A DNA stretch of 64,000 nucleotides from Cloeon dipterum. Taxonomy: Eukaryota; Arthropoda; Insecta; Ephemeroptera; Baetidae. Under the pieces are notes generated by a model. It ran no database searches. It was given only the letters and a program-made list of their open reading frames with translations, and was not told where the DNA came from. Position 1 is the stretch's first letter, and every line of letters begins with the position of its first letter. Location: the NCBI RefSeq assembly GCF_949628265.1, contig NC_088790.1, positions 23,440,545 to 23,504,544 of the forward strand, given 5' to 3'. Positions 1 through 11,963 of this stretch are shown here, in pieces. Position numbers and translations under genes: made by a program.

Positions 1-1780
1 GATTAGTTTTTTGGACAAAAGGAACCTTTCTTTAGGATGACTGCATTTCTTGTCTAATTAAATCAACCAAATTTACATCAGTTTGTTTGTCAACACGAGA
101 ATCTGAGAACAAATGTATTCATTAAAACATTTCAAGGAACCCCGGATTTAAAAAATAAATGTATGTGCATTTGATTCGTCTCGTCAAGTATGGTCGAATA
201 AATTCCAAATTAAGATCTTCGTTCAAGGGGAAAGGGCATTTTTTAAAATTGATTTTCATGCTAAGCTCAGTTTTTAAAACACGCAGCCCATATAAGCTCC
301 CGTGAAAATTTCTGAGTATTGTTCGCTGTTGGTTTTGAAATACTTATTCATTAGGATTTTAACTGTTAGCTCACTTAAGTTTTTTAATTAAAACTCTACT
401 TCACTTTCACAAAAATGTTAAGAGTTGATTTCGGTAAAGATAAAAAACTATTGTGACGAGAATAATATTTTCACGAGGCTAATATTATGGAAATTTGACA
501 GAGATTAACGTTAAACCAACCGTAACTCCAATTATTGCCACAAATACATACAAATGTAAACATTTGAACATCATTATTTACAATTAAAATAAAATGTATC
601 ACTACTTGTGCACGTGTTTCCTAGCCACAAAACATATGTTATTTGTATTAGACTCAATTGAAATAAACTAGTTTTGTAAGCCGAGAGAAAAAAATTGTGG
701 ATCTTTTCTTTCGTCATTATTAGTCAATAGTTAAGGCCTGTTGAGTCACGCTCCAGTTTCCGCCCTGGGAGGTCAGCAGACAGATTCTTTTATATTGATA
801 TTCATTTTCCGTCTTTTTATGGGAGTCTGTTCTTATTCTCTGCGTTCGAATCAAAGCAGGGGCGCAGACTGCGTCGAGGAATATTAATATAAAAATTAGA
901 TTATATAGCCGAGCGCGGAGCAGAAGCGTTTGAGAGAGAGAAAGAGAGAGAGAGAGAGAGACGCGCGCGTTGTGAACTGGTCTCTCTCGCTCTGTCCCTG
1001 GAAGTTAGTCGATTGCGTCACGAGCTGAATACTAATTAATACATGTCTGCCGAGGATAATTTATTAGAATCACGCGTATTTTTATTTGCTCACCAGCCAG
1101 CTTATCAGCACTATAAATTATTCATTTCGCACTCTTTTATATTTTAGCCCGCCGCGCGCTAAAACGAAAAACAAGCATCACATTCGGTAGCCGCGCAGAT
1201 GCGAATCTCGCGGTTATGATACACATAAAATGTAAAATTAGAGCCGCTGCGTGAGGTGTGACGAGATCGATAAAAAAAAAACGCCCAGCGCAGCAGGAAT
1301 AAAGTGCTTTTATTGTCATCTCGCGCGGGAATTCCGCGACTATTTGCTTTTCATTTCGCACCAGACACGAGAGAGGAATTTCTGCGGAGAAAGCAGTAAA
1401 TGATTTGTGATTGCTTTTAGCAGAGAGTTTGTTGATAAAAGCCCTGCTAAAAAAAACTGGTTCCTTCCCGAAAACACGACAGATTTTTCACTCCACATTC
1501 CTGCGTATGCCTCTTAATTTAATTAAAACCTCCTGATAGACACGTGATGCAACTCGGCGCGTGTGCCGTTTGCCTTTAATTTCTCTAATTTAGTTTTCTA
1601 CTCAGGATCAGGAGTATGCAAAACCAACTGTCGGAACGAAACAAACTGTATTTTAGTGCTTTTTAAAGTGCGTTTTATTTTCAGGTTGGTCTACAAAAAC
1701 TTCGAGGTTTTTCTGGAAATATTTAAAATTTTTATTCTATTTTATAAATAAATTAAAATATAGAAATCTTAATTTTACAT
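1..1780. other. Gene-free AT-rich stretch with GA repeat
   Basis: No open frame here looks coding. The stretch is AT-rich, apart from a G+C-richer block around 840-1380 that contains a (GA)n tract at about 930-960. Such GA tracts can bind GAGA-type factors in insects, but no adjacent transcript is recognisable. Nothing else was seen. Confidence 0.5.
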
Positions 1781-1789
1781 GCTTGGTAT

Positions 1790-2303
1790 AAATCAGTGAA
1801 ACGTGGTCAGCGACTTTCCCCATTGTATAAAAAATGCCAAATATTAAATGTCACCGATAGACGTAAACTGCATGTTCTAGTCCAGACTCACAAAATTTTG
1901 TATAATAATAGTCCCGAATACTCACGCAATCTTGTAACAACAATGCATGATGTATTGTCGATACTTTGGGTAGGTCACGGGGCGCATCGAATGCGCGACT
2001 TCGGGTCTCCTTTGTCAGTGTAACAATGTCTGAGCAGTGCATTCTGCAGTCATTTGTTATCGTCTGTGGAACTACCTGTCGCCGAACCTGTGTATGAATG
2101 GGAACTCAAGTGCATTCAAACAAAAAAGGAGCTAAACATTTCTTGCCAAATACTGATATGATAGACTGATTTTACTATTCCCTCTGTTATCAAATACAAA
2201 AAAAATGCTTTGTTATATTTTTGTTGTGTTCTGGATGTGGATGTATGGGGCACAGTTGCCCTGCTGATCCGTAATAAACCAAATTTTGAATCTAAATCAC
2301 TGT
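1790..2303 (+). mobile_element. Decayed non-LTR retrotransposon 3' end (reverse transcriptase tail plus 3' UTR)
   Basis: The frame from 1796 reads a PLYKK...IL...DRRKLHVLVQTHKILYNN stretch typical of the C-terminal part of Jockey/CR1-type reverse transcriptases. After frame changes, around 2055-2140, it reads YRLWNYLSP followed by SSAFKQK, matching the usual WNxLPxxL...SxxxFKxxL ending of these proteins. Downstream, 2204-2303 recurs as a solo copy at 14639-14738 and is probably the element's 3' UTR. The coding part has several frame breaks, so it is inactive. The superfamily assignment comes from motif memory, not a search. Confidence 0.5.
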
Positions 2304-2309
2304 AACTTT

Positions 2310-5300
2310 ATCATTTCGCTGTAATTTATAGATTTTAATAGTTTTGAGCTGTTATTGTGCCAATAAATATTTCTCAGAGCAGATAAGAGCTAAATACTAC
2401 GTAATACGTAACGGTTTTCACATGAAATCTGTGTTTTTAAAAATCAATATTTACCAGGTTTAGCTTAACCGATTATTTAATTAGTTTAAAGCTTTTATTA
2501 TGACTAAAAATGGATAAAAAATTGATTTTTATTTCTTTAAAAAAGGTGTATGGAAACACCTGACTGCCTGTGTGGTTTACCTCATAAACTTTAAACTTTT
2601 ACTCAGTATTCTTGAATGAATTTCTTCAATTTTGTTACTCAAGACACTTGTTTCTAAATGTATTTCAACCCTTTTTCTTGTTCAAATTGATTCTACAATA
2701 ATGATTGTTTTTCTCCATGCACTTGATTTCAAAATGAGTCACAGCTCCCAGAAAAACACCAAACTGATTTTTTGTCTCAAATTTACTCCCCACGGAGAAG
2801 CAACATTATTAAAAATTTCCTGTTCAGGTGGAAGAGAAACGATAAAAAGAAAAAAAATTCCTTCACGGAATTAGCTATTCGAATAAATCTCTAGGTCCGA
2901 GAAATTAGCACAAAATCCTAGAAAGACCATAAATTTTTGCTCTCATATTTTACGTGCGTTCGCAGGCAGGCTGCTTCATATTTTGTGCTGTGTGGCGCAT
3001 TAAAATATATCGCAGAGACCATTTTGGAGAAAATGTCCGGGCCGAAACGATATATTTCCAGCAACTGCTTGCGCGCGAGGCATACCAAAAGCGGTTTGAT
3101 CAGGACGCATGTGTCGCGCGGCATAAATTATGACAGATTAACAAACTGGTCCTGGCCCACCAAATTTATCATAGAAATCTAGTTCACTTGTAGAATTTCT
3201 GAATATTTGTATGGTAAATAACAACGGCGGAACGGAATTACCCGCGGCCGCGGCCGCCCGGTGATGACGAGAGAGCAGAGCAGAGCACCACGGCGCAGTG
3301 AATTTTATTTTTTCCATAATAATAAAAATAAAAAACGAGTTTATAAAAAGCATCTCGCGCGGCGCGCATTAATCTTGAAAAGCAAGAAAGAAACACAAAT
3401 AATAAAAAGAAGGTCAAAGAGATGTCAGAATAAATAAGCGTAGGTTAATTTTAATGAACGCACCCATATCAGCGTTGCGAGCTGGGGTCAGGGGTCACGA
3501 TATAAGAGCGCTGGAATATTTTAAAACTTCGATCTCGTCTCGGCGGCTCTTCTTCTCCGCGGCTCGGCTCCGCTTGGAGCAGAGAGGAGCGCACTATAAA
3601 AAGCAAAACGATTTCTCGGCCGGCCGGCCGCTCTGCTCTTTCGGCCCAAGTGTTTCTTTCTCACTTTTAATAATTTACCAATATTACATCGTTTGTGCTC
3701 GCCTACTGCTGTGAGACGGGCATAAATTTCAGCATCACACATTTTTCCTTCCCTCGGCCGCCGAGCGATTCGAATCTGGCGGCGGCGCGCATTTATTCAT
3801 CGGTTTGTGTTGGATGCGTGGACAGGATTTATGCGTTTTTCGGATGCGAACCCGGTGCCCCGTTGGACGAGAGCAATCCGAAAAAGCAGAATCATGGCGT
3901 GACTCGCGAGTTCGATACAAATGCCCCACTCTAAGCCCAAAGTCTGTTCCAAATCGCAGCTCGTCGTCGTTCCTTTCACCCTTTGAACTGGAGGACGCTC
4001 GCAGACAAAGCGGCAGCGAATTTTTACATACACCTGCACCCATGGAAATGCTATAAATGAGAGATCTCTATGGCATCGCAGGCGCTAATCAACTCAAAGC
4101 GCTCTGCCGCCCGACATGATTTTCTTACCACTTTTCTCACCTCTCTGTATTTTTTTAATGTGCGCCTCTGGTGGTTAAATTCATTAGCAAACGACACAAT
4201 AATGCCTGGGCGATGAAACTGGATGAAAAGGCAGTTGAGCATTTTTTAACAGGGATTTTTGTGTGTAAGTCGTTCACCGCACCATTTCCACTCTATTTTT
4301 TTCGGTTCTTGTCGGCATGCTGTGCCTTATTAGTACTGCCCAAGGCGCAAAACCCAAAAACATTTTTTATAAGGTTTATCCAATCTTTATTAATGAAACT
4401 AATTCTTCAATAAATCATCATCATCACATTTTATCTTCTTTGTCCTTTAAATTACATGCGCTTTTCATGTTTATATACTAATTTCATGACAGTTTGTTTT
4501 TAATGATTAAAATACATTGATTGGAAAACTATAAATCTGTAAAATTAATTTTTACAAGTAAAAATGGTGTTTCGAGATTTTTTATACAGGTTAAATTTTC
4601 CCAGGCGTTCGTGCAAATTTCCAAGAAATTCGGCCGCGAAGTTTGCATGCTTTTCAAGTGGCCAGTTGAAAATCGTGATCTATTTCACGAAAAAATAAGA
4701 AGGTTCTCTCTCACAAGTCAAACATTTTAAGACTGTTGGTGATGAGAGGAAACTATCAAGATGAGCTGGTTTTCAATTGCTGATAAAATTAATATATGCT
4801 CAAAAAAATTTCACGGAAATACGGAGCTTATTCGTGCATTTGCATCGTTTTCCTCACATGATGGTAAAAAATGTGCCTCATTCAAGTCATTCACCTTGTG
4901 GTTTATTTTGGTGAAAAATGGAACAAATGTATAACCTACACAAATAAAAAGAAAATCGGTTTAATGAAGAAAGCCTAAAGAGTCTCAGTGGGGGTGCCAT
5001 AAACGCATCTATCTTTTCTAAACCAGGTAAAGCCTTCACCTGAATAGGGAGGACGCTATTGAGGTCATTCCTTGAAGGCCAAAAAGGGGGCTTCTTAAAA
5101 AATATGAACTTCCTGGGAATGGTTTGACGCGCGCGTCTCTCGAATTGCGTCGCGTCTCAAGAAAAAAATTTGTGCACCCCAATCTGGCGTTGTGGTGGTC
5201 CTATTTACAAAAAAAGGTTCCGTTTGACTCGTCTTTGAGTGAACTAAGTAACTGAATTGGTTTGAAGAAGACAATTACTCGTCAACGTCGTGCTAAGGTG

Positions 5301-5790
5301 TTCAAACGGACGAAAAAATGCTTAATTTACCGTTATTGAGGGGGTTAAAGGGGGGTTGGGGGTTGGTGGGTTGTAATATACCTATGCTATATTAGCAAGT
5401 ATAAAATAAATTTCGCTATAAATAGTGCAATAAAATAGGTAATTAAATCGAAGGAAACCCAATAATAAATTAACTCAATACTTGTGCAATGATAAATTCT
5501 CCTTGGGTGACCAGGGATATAAAGACACCAGCTTTGACAGCTAAAAGAAATTGATTTATCTTGAAATATAAAAAGGACCATGAGAAGCGGTCCCTCTCTG
5601 TATGATGTCCAGATGTGTTAATCTAAGGAAACTACGTATTATTGTGTACGAACAGGATAAGCAAATTCGACATGCACATGTGTTTGCTTATAGAATAATA
5701 GCAAAATGTAGATTTATGACAAGGGCGAAAGTGCTCGACCTTTTTGACAAGACATTGTTTCTGTAAACAGTGCTATTCATTATTATATGA
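2310..5790. other. Gene-free stretch with a G+C-rich island at 3.0-4.1 kb
   Basis: No convincing gene. A G+C- and CpG-richer island spans about 3000-4100 in an AT-rich background, and open frames there overlap on both strands, as expected for unconstrained GC-rich DNA. It could be a regulatory island or a non-coding exon of an unseen transcript. A G-tract run sits at 5338-5369 and is listed separately. Confidence 0.4.
5338..5369 (+). other. Potential G-quadruplex
   Basis: Four runs of three or more G, separated by loops of 2-5 bases, lie on the + strand just before the AT-rich block at 5380. No gene abuts it. Confidence 0.45.
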
Positions 5791-5799
5791 ACCAATGAG

Positions 5800-6257
5800 A
5801 TGACAAGACCCAACAATTGGTTATTTTCCACCAACCAAGTTGAAGGAGGTTTGTTGCGAAGGAGCAAGAAGAAGGCTGCGTCCGAGCGGACGAGGCGAGA
5901 TCTTGGAGATCAGTCTTTCGAGACACCCGAGACTAAGAAGACATCATCTGTCTTCTCAGTCTGTCCAAGTGCAGTGAAAGTGCTAACTGTGGCCAAAGAC
6001 TCAGCAATCAGGCCCTATCAGAGGTGAGAGTGAGTTCTGCGATACAGGTTTTATGTGTCCGAGCCAAGCCAAATGGGCAGAACTACTTTTCCTGTCCCAC
6101 ACAGGAAAGGTACATTCAAGTGAAGCAGACAATCATTGTTTTCAACAATAAGCAACCACAAGAAAACTGCACTGAGAACAAGAGGTCACCAGCAGCACAG
6201 GTGATCAGCAAAGCAATACCATTCAGGTCCATAAATGACCAGGTCAACAAGCCGTGA
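5800..6257 (+). other. Unrecognised coding-like island (two adjoining open frames)
   Basis: The base composition differs from the flanks: it is less AT-rich and rich in CAG, AAG and GAG codons. Two open frames, 5800-6027 and 6024-6257, overlap in different frames. Good splice-donor matches follow (GAG|GTGAGA near 6024 and GCC|GTGAGT near 6251). I recognise no domain. It could be a decayed transposon gag fragment or an isolated exon. No function is proposed. Confidence 0.2.
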
Positions 6258-6370
6258 GTACAAAAGCAAGTGAAGTAACGAACTGAAAGACACACAAGTG
6301 AAAAGACTTGACAAGAATCAAGATTTGAGTGAATATTTGAATTGATATCATTTGTAAAATCATATGCACA

Positions 6371-6600
6371 AGTATTGAGGTTTTCTTAATTAATTAATAC
6401 ACGTTAACTGAAACTTACACGTCAGTTTTTTATTATGCATGCAAGATCCTGCGCTAAATCTGCTTTAATTAATTTTTCAATTATTAATCGGTATTTGTCT
6501 CGATTAGTCAAGAACACCAGAGGGTACCTTTTAATTTTTACAGGTATTTAATTAATCACCATAAGATTTACCTTGCTAAAAGAGACATTACAGGGTTATA
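6371..6600 (+). repeat. Dispersed repeat family B, copy 1
   Basis: It shares long blocks with 10349-10618 in the same orientation. Both begin with AGTATTGAGGTTTTCTTAA and end with a GCTAAAAGA(G/A)ACATTACA block. Copy 2 carries about 40 extra internal bases. No terminal inverted repeat or coding capacity was seen. Confidence 0.7.
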
Positions 6601-8872
6601 TACCAATTTAGTGCACATGGGGACGTCGAGACGAGTCTGATGGTATGCGGTTTTTTAAACTCAGATGATTAGAAGTCGAGATTTAGTCGATCATCGTTAT
6701 TTACCATCCTCCAAAAACAAGTGTTTTCGAAATTTTCATTTTTTATTAAAAAATTATGAATAACGCTATTCCTATTACTAACGTTTTTAACTTAATTTTT
6801 TGTGCTCTCCAATTTGGCTATGAAAAAAATAAAAAATATCAATATCTTCATTTTCTAATTTGAGTTTAAAATCCAAAATTCAATTTTTATGACCTTGACC
6901 TTTGACCTACAACTTTGAAGTCAACATAAAAGTTGTTTGACTTGTTGAGACGAGTAAATCGGTTTTTTTAATTTTTGTTCTAGTACCACCCTGAGCAAAG
7001 TTACGAAGTACTCAAAATTCCCATATTTTGACCTTTGAACGTCCGTAAAACCCGCAAAAATTGGAAAGTCAGAGTTTTCTCTACTGTTTTGTCGATCAAT
7101 TAGGGATTAGGGCAAAGTTTTGGCAAAAAACTTTCGTCATAATCCATCGACTTGGACAATTTGTGGCTTTCAGAGATTTTTGCTCAAATAGAATATATCA
7201 AAATTCTTCGCAGTATTATTTTTTCGAAATTTAATTTCATGTTTTCACTTACAACAAAAATCATGTTCACGTCAAACTGCGATGTCACGAAAATAAAATA
7301 ATTTCCCCCCTGATATTTCTTAGAGTGATGTCATCATATTTTATTAATTCATCTTAATTAATTCTAAAAAGTGAAAAAATCTTCAATTAATCAGTGCAAT
7401 TAAAATTTCTAAGAAAACCAAGTTAAAGAGCAAATGCAAATTAAGCGGTGAGCACTGTCTCCTTATTGTAAAACAATGATTTATTTAATCAAAATGGTTA
7501 AATTTACCTCGTAGTTTGCACATTAAATAAATAGATCGTGACTGTAGGAATCGAAACTAACAACAAGCAAAAATATCCCATTTTTGAGAAAGCTACTTTA
7601 AAATATTTTAAATTTAGTTTGTTAATTGATCCTGATTTGATTTTTGCTCATTTTGAAGATTAATTATTATTGCTATAAATTCCCCAAACAATTCAATGGA
7701 CCAGTTCCTGAAGCCACCAGTTCAAAGAACTGATTAAAATAAACACACACACACATACACGTCACCGACGAAAGCGAAAATGAGCCCATTTCCATTTACG
7801 TGCAGAATTGGGAAATTTGCCAAGGCGAAAAAAAATCGGCGCATCATTCATTCTGGGGTGTCATCGCTTTTCCGGTGCGCGGCTGGCCGGCAGGACATAA
7901 AAGTAAAATTTATGCAAATGCGGCCGGACGGACGGGGCAGGCGTTGAAATGTATCACGTTTCACGAAAAAAACCATTCCACTTGTGCGCGTTACGAATTC
8001 GTCGCGCGCGTTTCCTGTCCAATTGATAATTTTTTCAAGTGCGTGGCCGTGGCGCTAAATCAATACTATTTTTTTATTTTCTTATAAGTCGGTGGGGGGA
8101 TGTGCTTCGTATTATTTGAATGTGAATCGAGTCAACACCCATGTTGCGCCGAGAGACTTTATCTTCCCCTTCGCGCTGATCTGACAAATCAGTTTTGCAT
8201 TAGGAGCACGCACTTCCTGCCGCCGGCCTGTCCGACGCCGCCGCCGTTGTCGTCGTCGCCGCATGCAACTATTACTCGCGGTGTTTGTACATAAGGGACA
8301 GACAAAAGACCAAGACTCTCGCTTGTTCTAAAGAGGATTATTTCAACCTTTCAACACCACATTAGATGTTATAAACAGGGTATTGGGTTTTCAAAACCGC
8401 AATAAATTACACAAAATACATTTCAGTAACCGCCAGATGACCAGATAAAACATGAAAAAACTTGTCAGCAAAAAAATAAGCTTAACGTAATCCGATTTTT
8501 ACTGTTTTAAGTTTATTCCTATTGTTTATTCTCAGTTAGTCAATATAAATTCATGTTATGGCATAGCCAATAAAATTTATAAAATGATGATAAATTGAAA
8601 AAGATTACAAAACCCACCGAGATCATTATCTTTCTTTTAAGGGTTTACAGCTTAATTTAATCCTGCATTGTCACCCTTTCTAAACATGCTTCTGGTGTTT
8701 TTGACCAGTTTTGGACCTGTTCACCCTGGCAATGAAACTAATCACGCCATCTCGCCCTTGGTTGGCCTTCAGGTGATTTGTTAACGCCACTCCATAAGAA
8801 AGCATGCATTGCAGTGGGAGGGGGTGGCAATGTTAGCGAATGAGCGGTGTTGTTAACACCACCACGGCAACA
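6601..8872. other. Gene-free AT-rich stretch
   Basis: No gene is supported. It contains a perfect DR1-type sequence at 6896-6908, a short (CA)n tract at about 7742-7752, and a G+C-richer block at about 7830-8290 with unremarkable open frames on the + strand. Confidence 0.4.
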
Positions 8873-9074
8873 ATAGCTTTCACAGGAGATAATTCCATTT
8901 GTATGTCACAACTTTCGGTGTAGCATTATGCTTGGTTTCATTTTCAATTCAAAGAGTTTTTTGAACAACGTAAAGCAAACGCGTTTTTTACTTAAATTTA
9001 TATAATAAGCAATTTCTTTTGGATGAAATTAATTAGACTGAAAGTTTATATAATCCGTATATTCACTAGTTTTG
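8873..9074 (+). repeat. Dispersed repeat family A, copy 1
   Basis: About 200 bases are nearly identical to 9950-10162, from ATAGCTTTCACAGGAGATAA to TTCACTAGTTTTG. They differ at scattered bases, and copy 2 has a short insertion of about 11 bases. Direct orientation, no coding capacity. Confidence 0.85.
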
Positions 9075-9949
9075 ATATTCGTTTAAGTTTGAAGCCACCA
9101 TGCAATAGATGGCGCCAGCGGTAACATGGATTATCCGCGGCGGAAGTTCATAGCTGGTGTGGCGGCCGGCACTTTCCGAAATAAATATGGCCGCAAAATT
9201 CACAGTCGTCCCCGTTTACCGCCATGTCTGAGCGCTTTTAAGAGACTCGATTATCGATGAAATGGTCATTAAAAACCCTGACAAAGAACAAAAGTCTTAA
9301 ATAAGATGATGTATGTACTAAAAATATTTATAAATTTAAAAAATTGGGTGCCTAGAAAATTTATTTTTATTTAGCTTTATTTGGTTTTCCTTTTTAACCA
9401 TTTAAAAAAATACCTTTCCTGCAACAAGGACAATTTTTCCAAAAATTATCAATAAAAAAATTAAATAGTTTCAATCCTCTTTAATTGTTGGGGGAGATGT
9501 GCTCGAGCCGAGATTGTCGCTCTTTCCGCGTGTTTCCGGTCACTTCCTGCATGCGCGTGACTCACCTCGCCAATGAATACTCACATATAATATATTTATT
9601 TTCTTCCTATCTCTGCAGTGACTTGGGCTCCGCGCCAAGTAGACGCCCAGCATAGAGAAAGAAATTAATTGTGAGATGAGAACAGACTCGATTCATTACT
9701 CTCTGCGCTGTCGTGGGAATGAGATTTCAGTGGAAATAATTCGCCTTCGAGAGAGATTTTAACGCTCGCAATTATTTGAAAGTAAGACTCACTCCTCGTT
9801 GCTGCATCCACGATTCGGATGTACGTGTGATTATCAATCCACGACTTATTTTGTCTCTCTCGTACAGATTTCTTGAGCAAACCTTAGCATTTGAAATGTG
9901 ATTTTTATATATAGGTTATGTGCTTGTGAGGCAAAACGATGGCATTTTG
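9075..9949. other. Spacer between the two copies of repeat A
   Basis: The first ~170 bases (to about 9240) are G+C-rich and contain the CTCF-like core. The rest is AT-rich, with a G+C-richer patch at 9490-9860. No open frame looks coding. Confidence 0.4.
9106..9116 (+). promoter_or_regulatory. CTCF-like core motif
   Basis: The sequence TAGATGGCGCC matches the core of the insect CTCF binding motif (YAGRTGGCGC). The flanks match the full consensus less well. Binding is an inference only. Confidence 0.3.
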
Positions 9950-10162
9950 ATAGCTTTCACAGGAGATAATTCCATTTGTATGTCACAATTTTCGGTGTAG
10001 CATTATGCTTGATTTCATTTTCAATTCAAAGAGTTTTTTACAATAATTAAGAACAACGTAAAGCAAACGCGTTTTCCACTTAAATTTATATAATAAGCAA
10101 TTTCCTTTGGATGAAATTAATTAGACTGAAAGTTTATATAAACCGTATATTCACTAGTTTTG
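9950..10162 (+). repeat. Dispersed repeat family A, copy 2
   Basis: Second copy of the repeat at 8873-9074, same orientation, with a small insertion near 10040. It is followed at 10349 by repeat B copy 2 and at 10695 by repeat C copy 1, so three families adjoin here. Confidence 0.85.
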
Positions 10163-10348
10163 TTAAACCAGATAGTAAAACCCGGGTTTTTTAAGTTTTT
10201 CATTTCTTATAGCATAAAACCTAAAAAATTTTAATGATGAAATAATTTTCTCAGAGTGAACTTGTGTGGTGAAAGTGACACGAAACCAAGAAACAGTCAT
10301 TTTGGGCCAAACTGGTTAAAACCTGCTTTAACCCGTTTAACCCAGCCC

Positions 10349-10618
10349 AGTATTGAGGTTTTCTTAATTAATTAACACACGGTAATTTAAAACTCAACTC
10401 GTCGGCCTTTTATTAACCATGCAAGATCCTGCTAAATCTGCTATACTTAATTCTTCAATTATTATTCGGTAATCGTCTCGATTAGTTAGGAAAACTAGAG
10501 GAGTAGCTATAGTTTGGAAATATTAATTTCACGCAGGTACTCTAGCAATCAACAGCGATCGTCACCTTTTAATTCTTACAGAATCATCTCGCTAAAAGAA
10601 ACATTACAAGGTTCATAA
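10349..10618 (+). repeat. Dispersed repeat family B, copy 2
   Basis: Longer relative of 6371-6600 with the same start and end blocks. It lies between repeat A copy 2 and repeat C copy 1. Confidence 0.7.
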
Positions 10619-10694
10619 TGCCTTGGGGGTTAAAAATAGTCCCACGGACGTTGCCCCTGGATGATTTTTTGGTCGGAAAAATATCCAATTTACC

Positions 10695-10756
10695 TAATTC
10701 GACCCTGAAGAATCAATTAGTGTGCTCAGAAATTTCGTCAAATACGGTCTTTAACC
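10695..10756 (+). repeat. Short repeat family C, copy 1
   Basis: About 60 bases beginning TAATTCGACCCT match 11901-11963 in the same orientation, with few mismatches and a 3-base length difference. Confidence 0.6.
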
Positions 10757-10995
10757 TTCAATTAGAAGGGGGAAAATCCGAAGTGGCCCATCTTAACAAA
10801 TAATGATTTATTGGTCCTTATGTCTATTGAAAAGCACTTTTTTACTATCAACAAGGCCAATTCCAAGAATATAACATTATCTGTTTGGAAATTTTCCATG
10901 AAATATAAAACTGCAATATGTTAACTTATTGCAAAGTTTTATAACAGGTTCTACATAATTTCTGTGGAAATCTCTGGCTATAAACCGGCAATGAT

Positions 10996-11023
10996 TTTTA
11001 TGTAACATCACTGTTACATAAAA
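10996..11023. repeat. Perfect 12-bp stem hairpin
   Basis: TTTTATGTAACA is followed, after the 4-base loop TCAC, by its exact reverse complement. It may be a small foldback or the end of an eroded element. No transcript is evident. Confidence 0.5.
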
Positions 11024-11554
11024 TTTTGGGCCTCTTAAAACTACGAATAAACAAAATCGGTCGACAGCCCGGTGGTCGGGATGTTCGGTATATTTCTTTA
11101 ATTTAACGACGGAGAATTCCATTCACTTCCTAACTATCTCGGCGAACGGTTGTCCAAAAAAAATAGATATTAGCATTTTTTAATAGTGACATGGCAGTTT
11201 GGGGGTAGTTCAAATTTTATTGTTCATTTGATTTTTGATCCGATCGAAACTAAACACGCTGAAAGCTGATAATATTTTACTTTTTTATATGCTAATAATA
11301 TCCATGATTTTTTCGCGTCATTTTTATTTTGGGAAAATTGTGTTTGTGAAGTAAAATAAAAGATGAATAATTTTTTATAAAAAATGGAGCTTCATGACCT
11401 GGCGGTCTGTTCAGAAATTTTTATAACCTTATCTTAAACTGCTAATGAGCCTTTTTCCAATTTCCCGAAAAGTCCCGATCAATTTTTCCTTGTAAGACGT
11501 TGGGGCAGTTCCGCCACTTACTGGCGCAAGTCAAACTCATATTATTCTCCCAAA

Positions 11555-11568
11555 TCAGTAGAGGGCAG
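11555..11568 (+). promoter_or_regulatory. CTCF-like motif
   Basis: TCAGTAGAGGGCAG fits the vertebrate/insect CTCF consensus CCASYAGRKGGCRS at every position but the first. Inference from motif only. Confidence 0.25.
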
Positions 11569-11900
11569 TGTAACTGCATGTGCGATAAGCGCTTTACCTG
11601 CACTGACCCTTCCACCTCGCACGACGATGGTCATGTCAACCGCTCATCCGAATAGGAAGTTCCGTGCGAGGAAATATTTTGAAGCAGCAACGAGATTATT
11701 GTAACTGACCCGCATTTGATCGGGGTAAGACATTAATTGTGATAAATTATTTTTGTTGTAAACAGTTCAATATTTGTGATTGTAAATTATTTGTATTACA
11801 GTCCTGTACTACTACTAAACTTAGACGTGAATTAAAAGCTGAGTGGAATCAAAAGACGTTTTTCCATTATGGGCTCTCCTCCGTAGTATCTCGCAACGTG

Positions 11901-11963
11901 TAATTCGACCCTCAAGAATCGATTGGTGTGCTCAGCAGAAATTTCGTCAAAGACGGTCTTTAA
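11901..11963 (+). repeat. Short repeat family C, copy 2
   Basis: Direct copy of 10695-10756. Confidence 0.6.
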
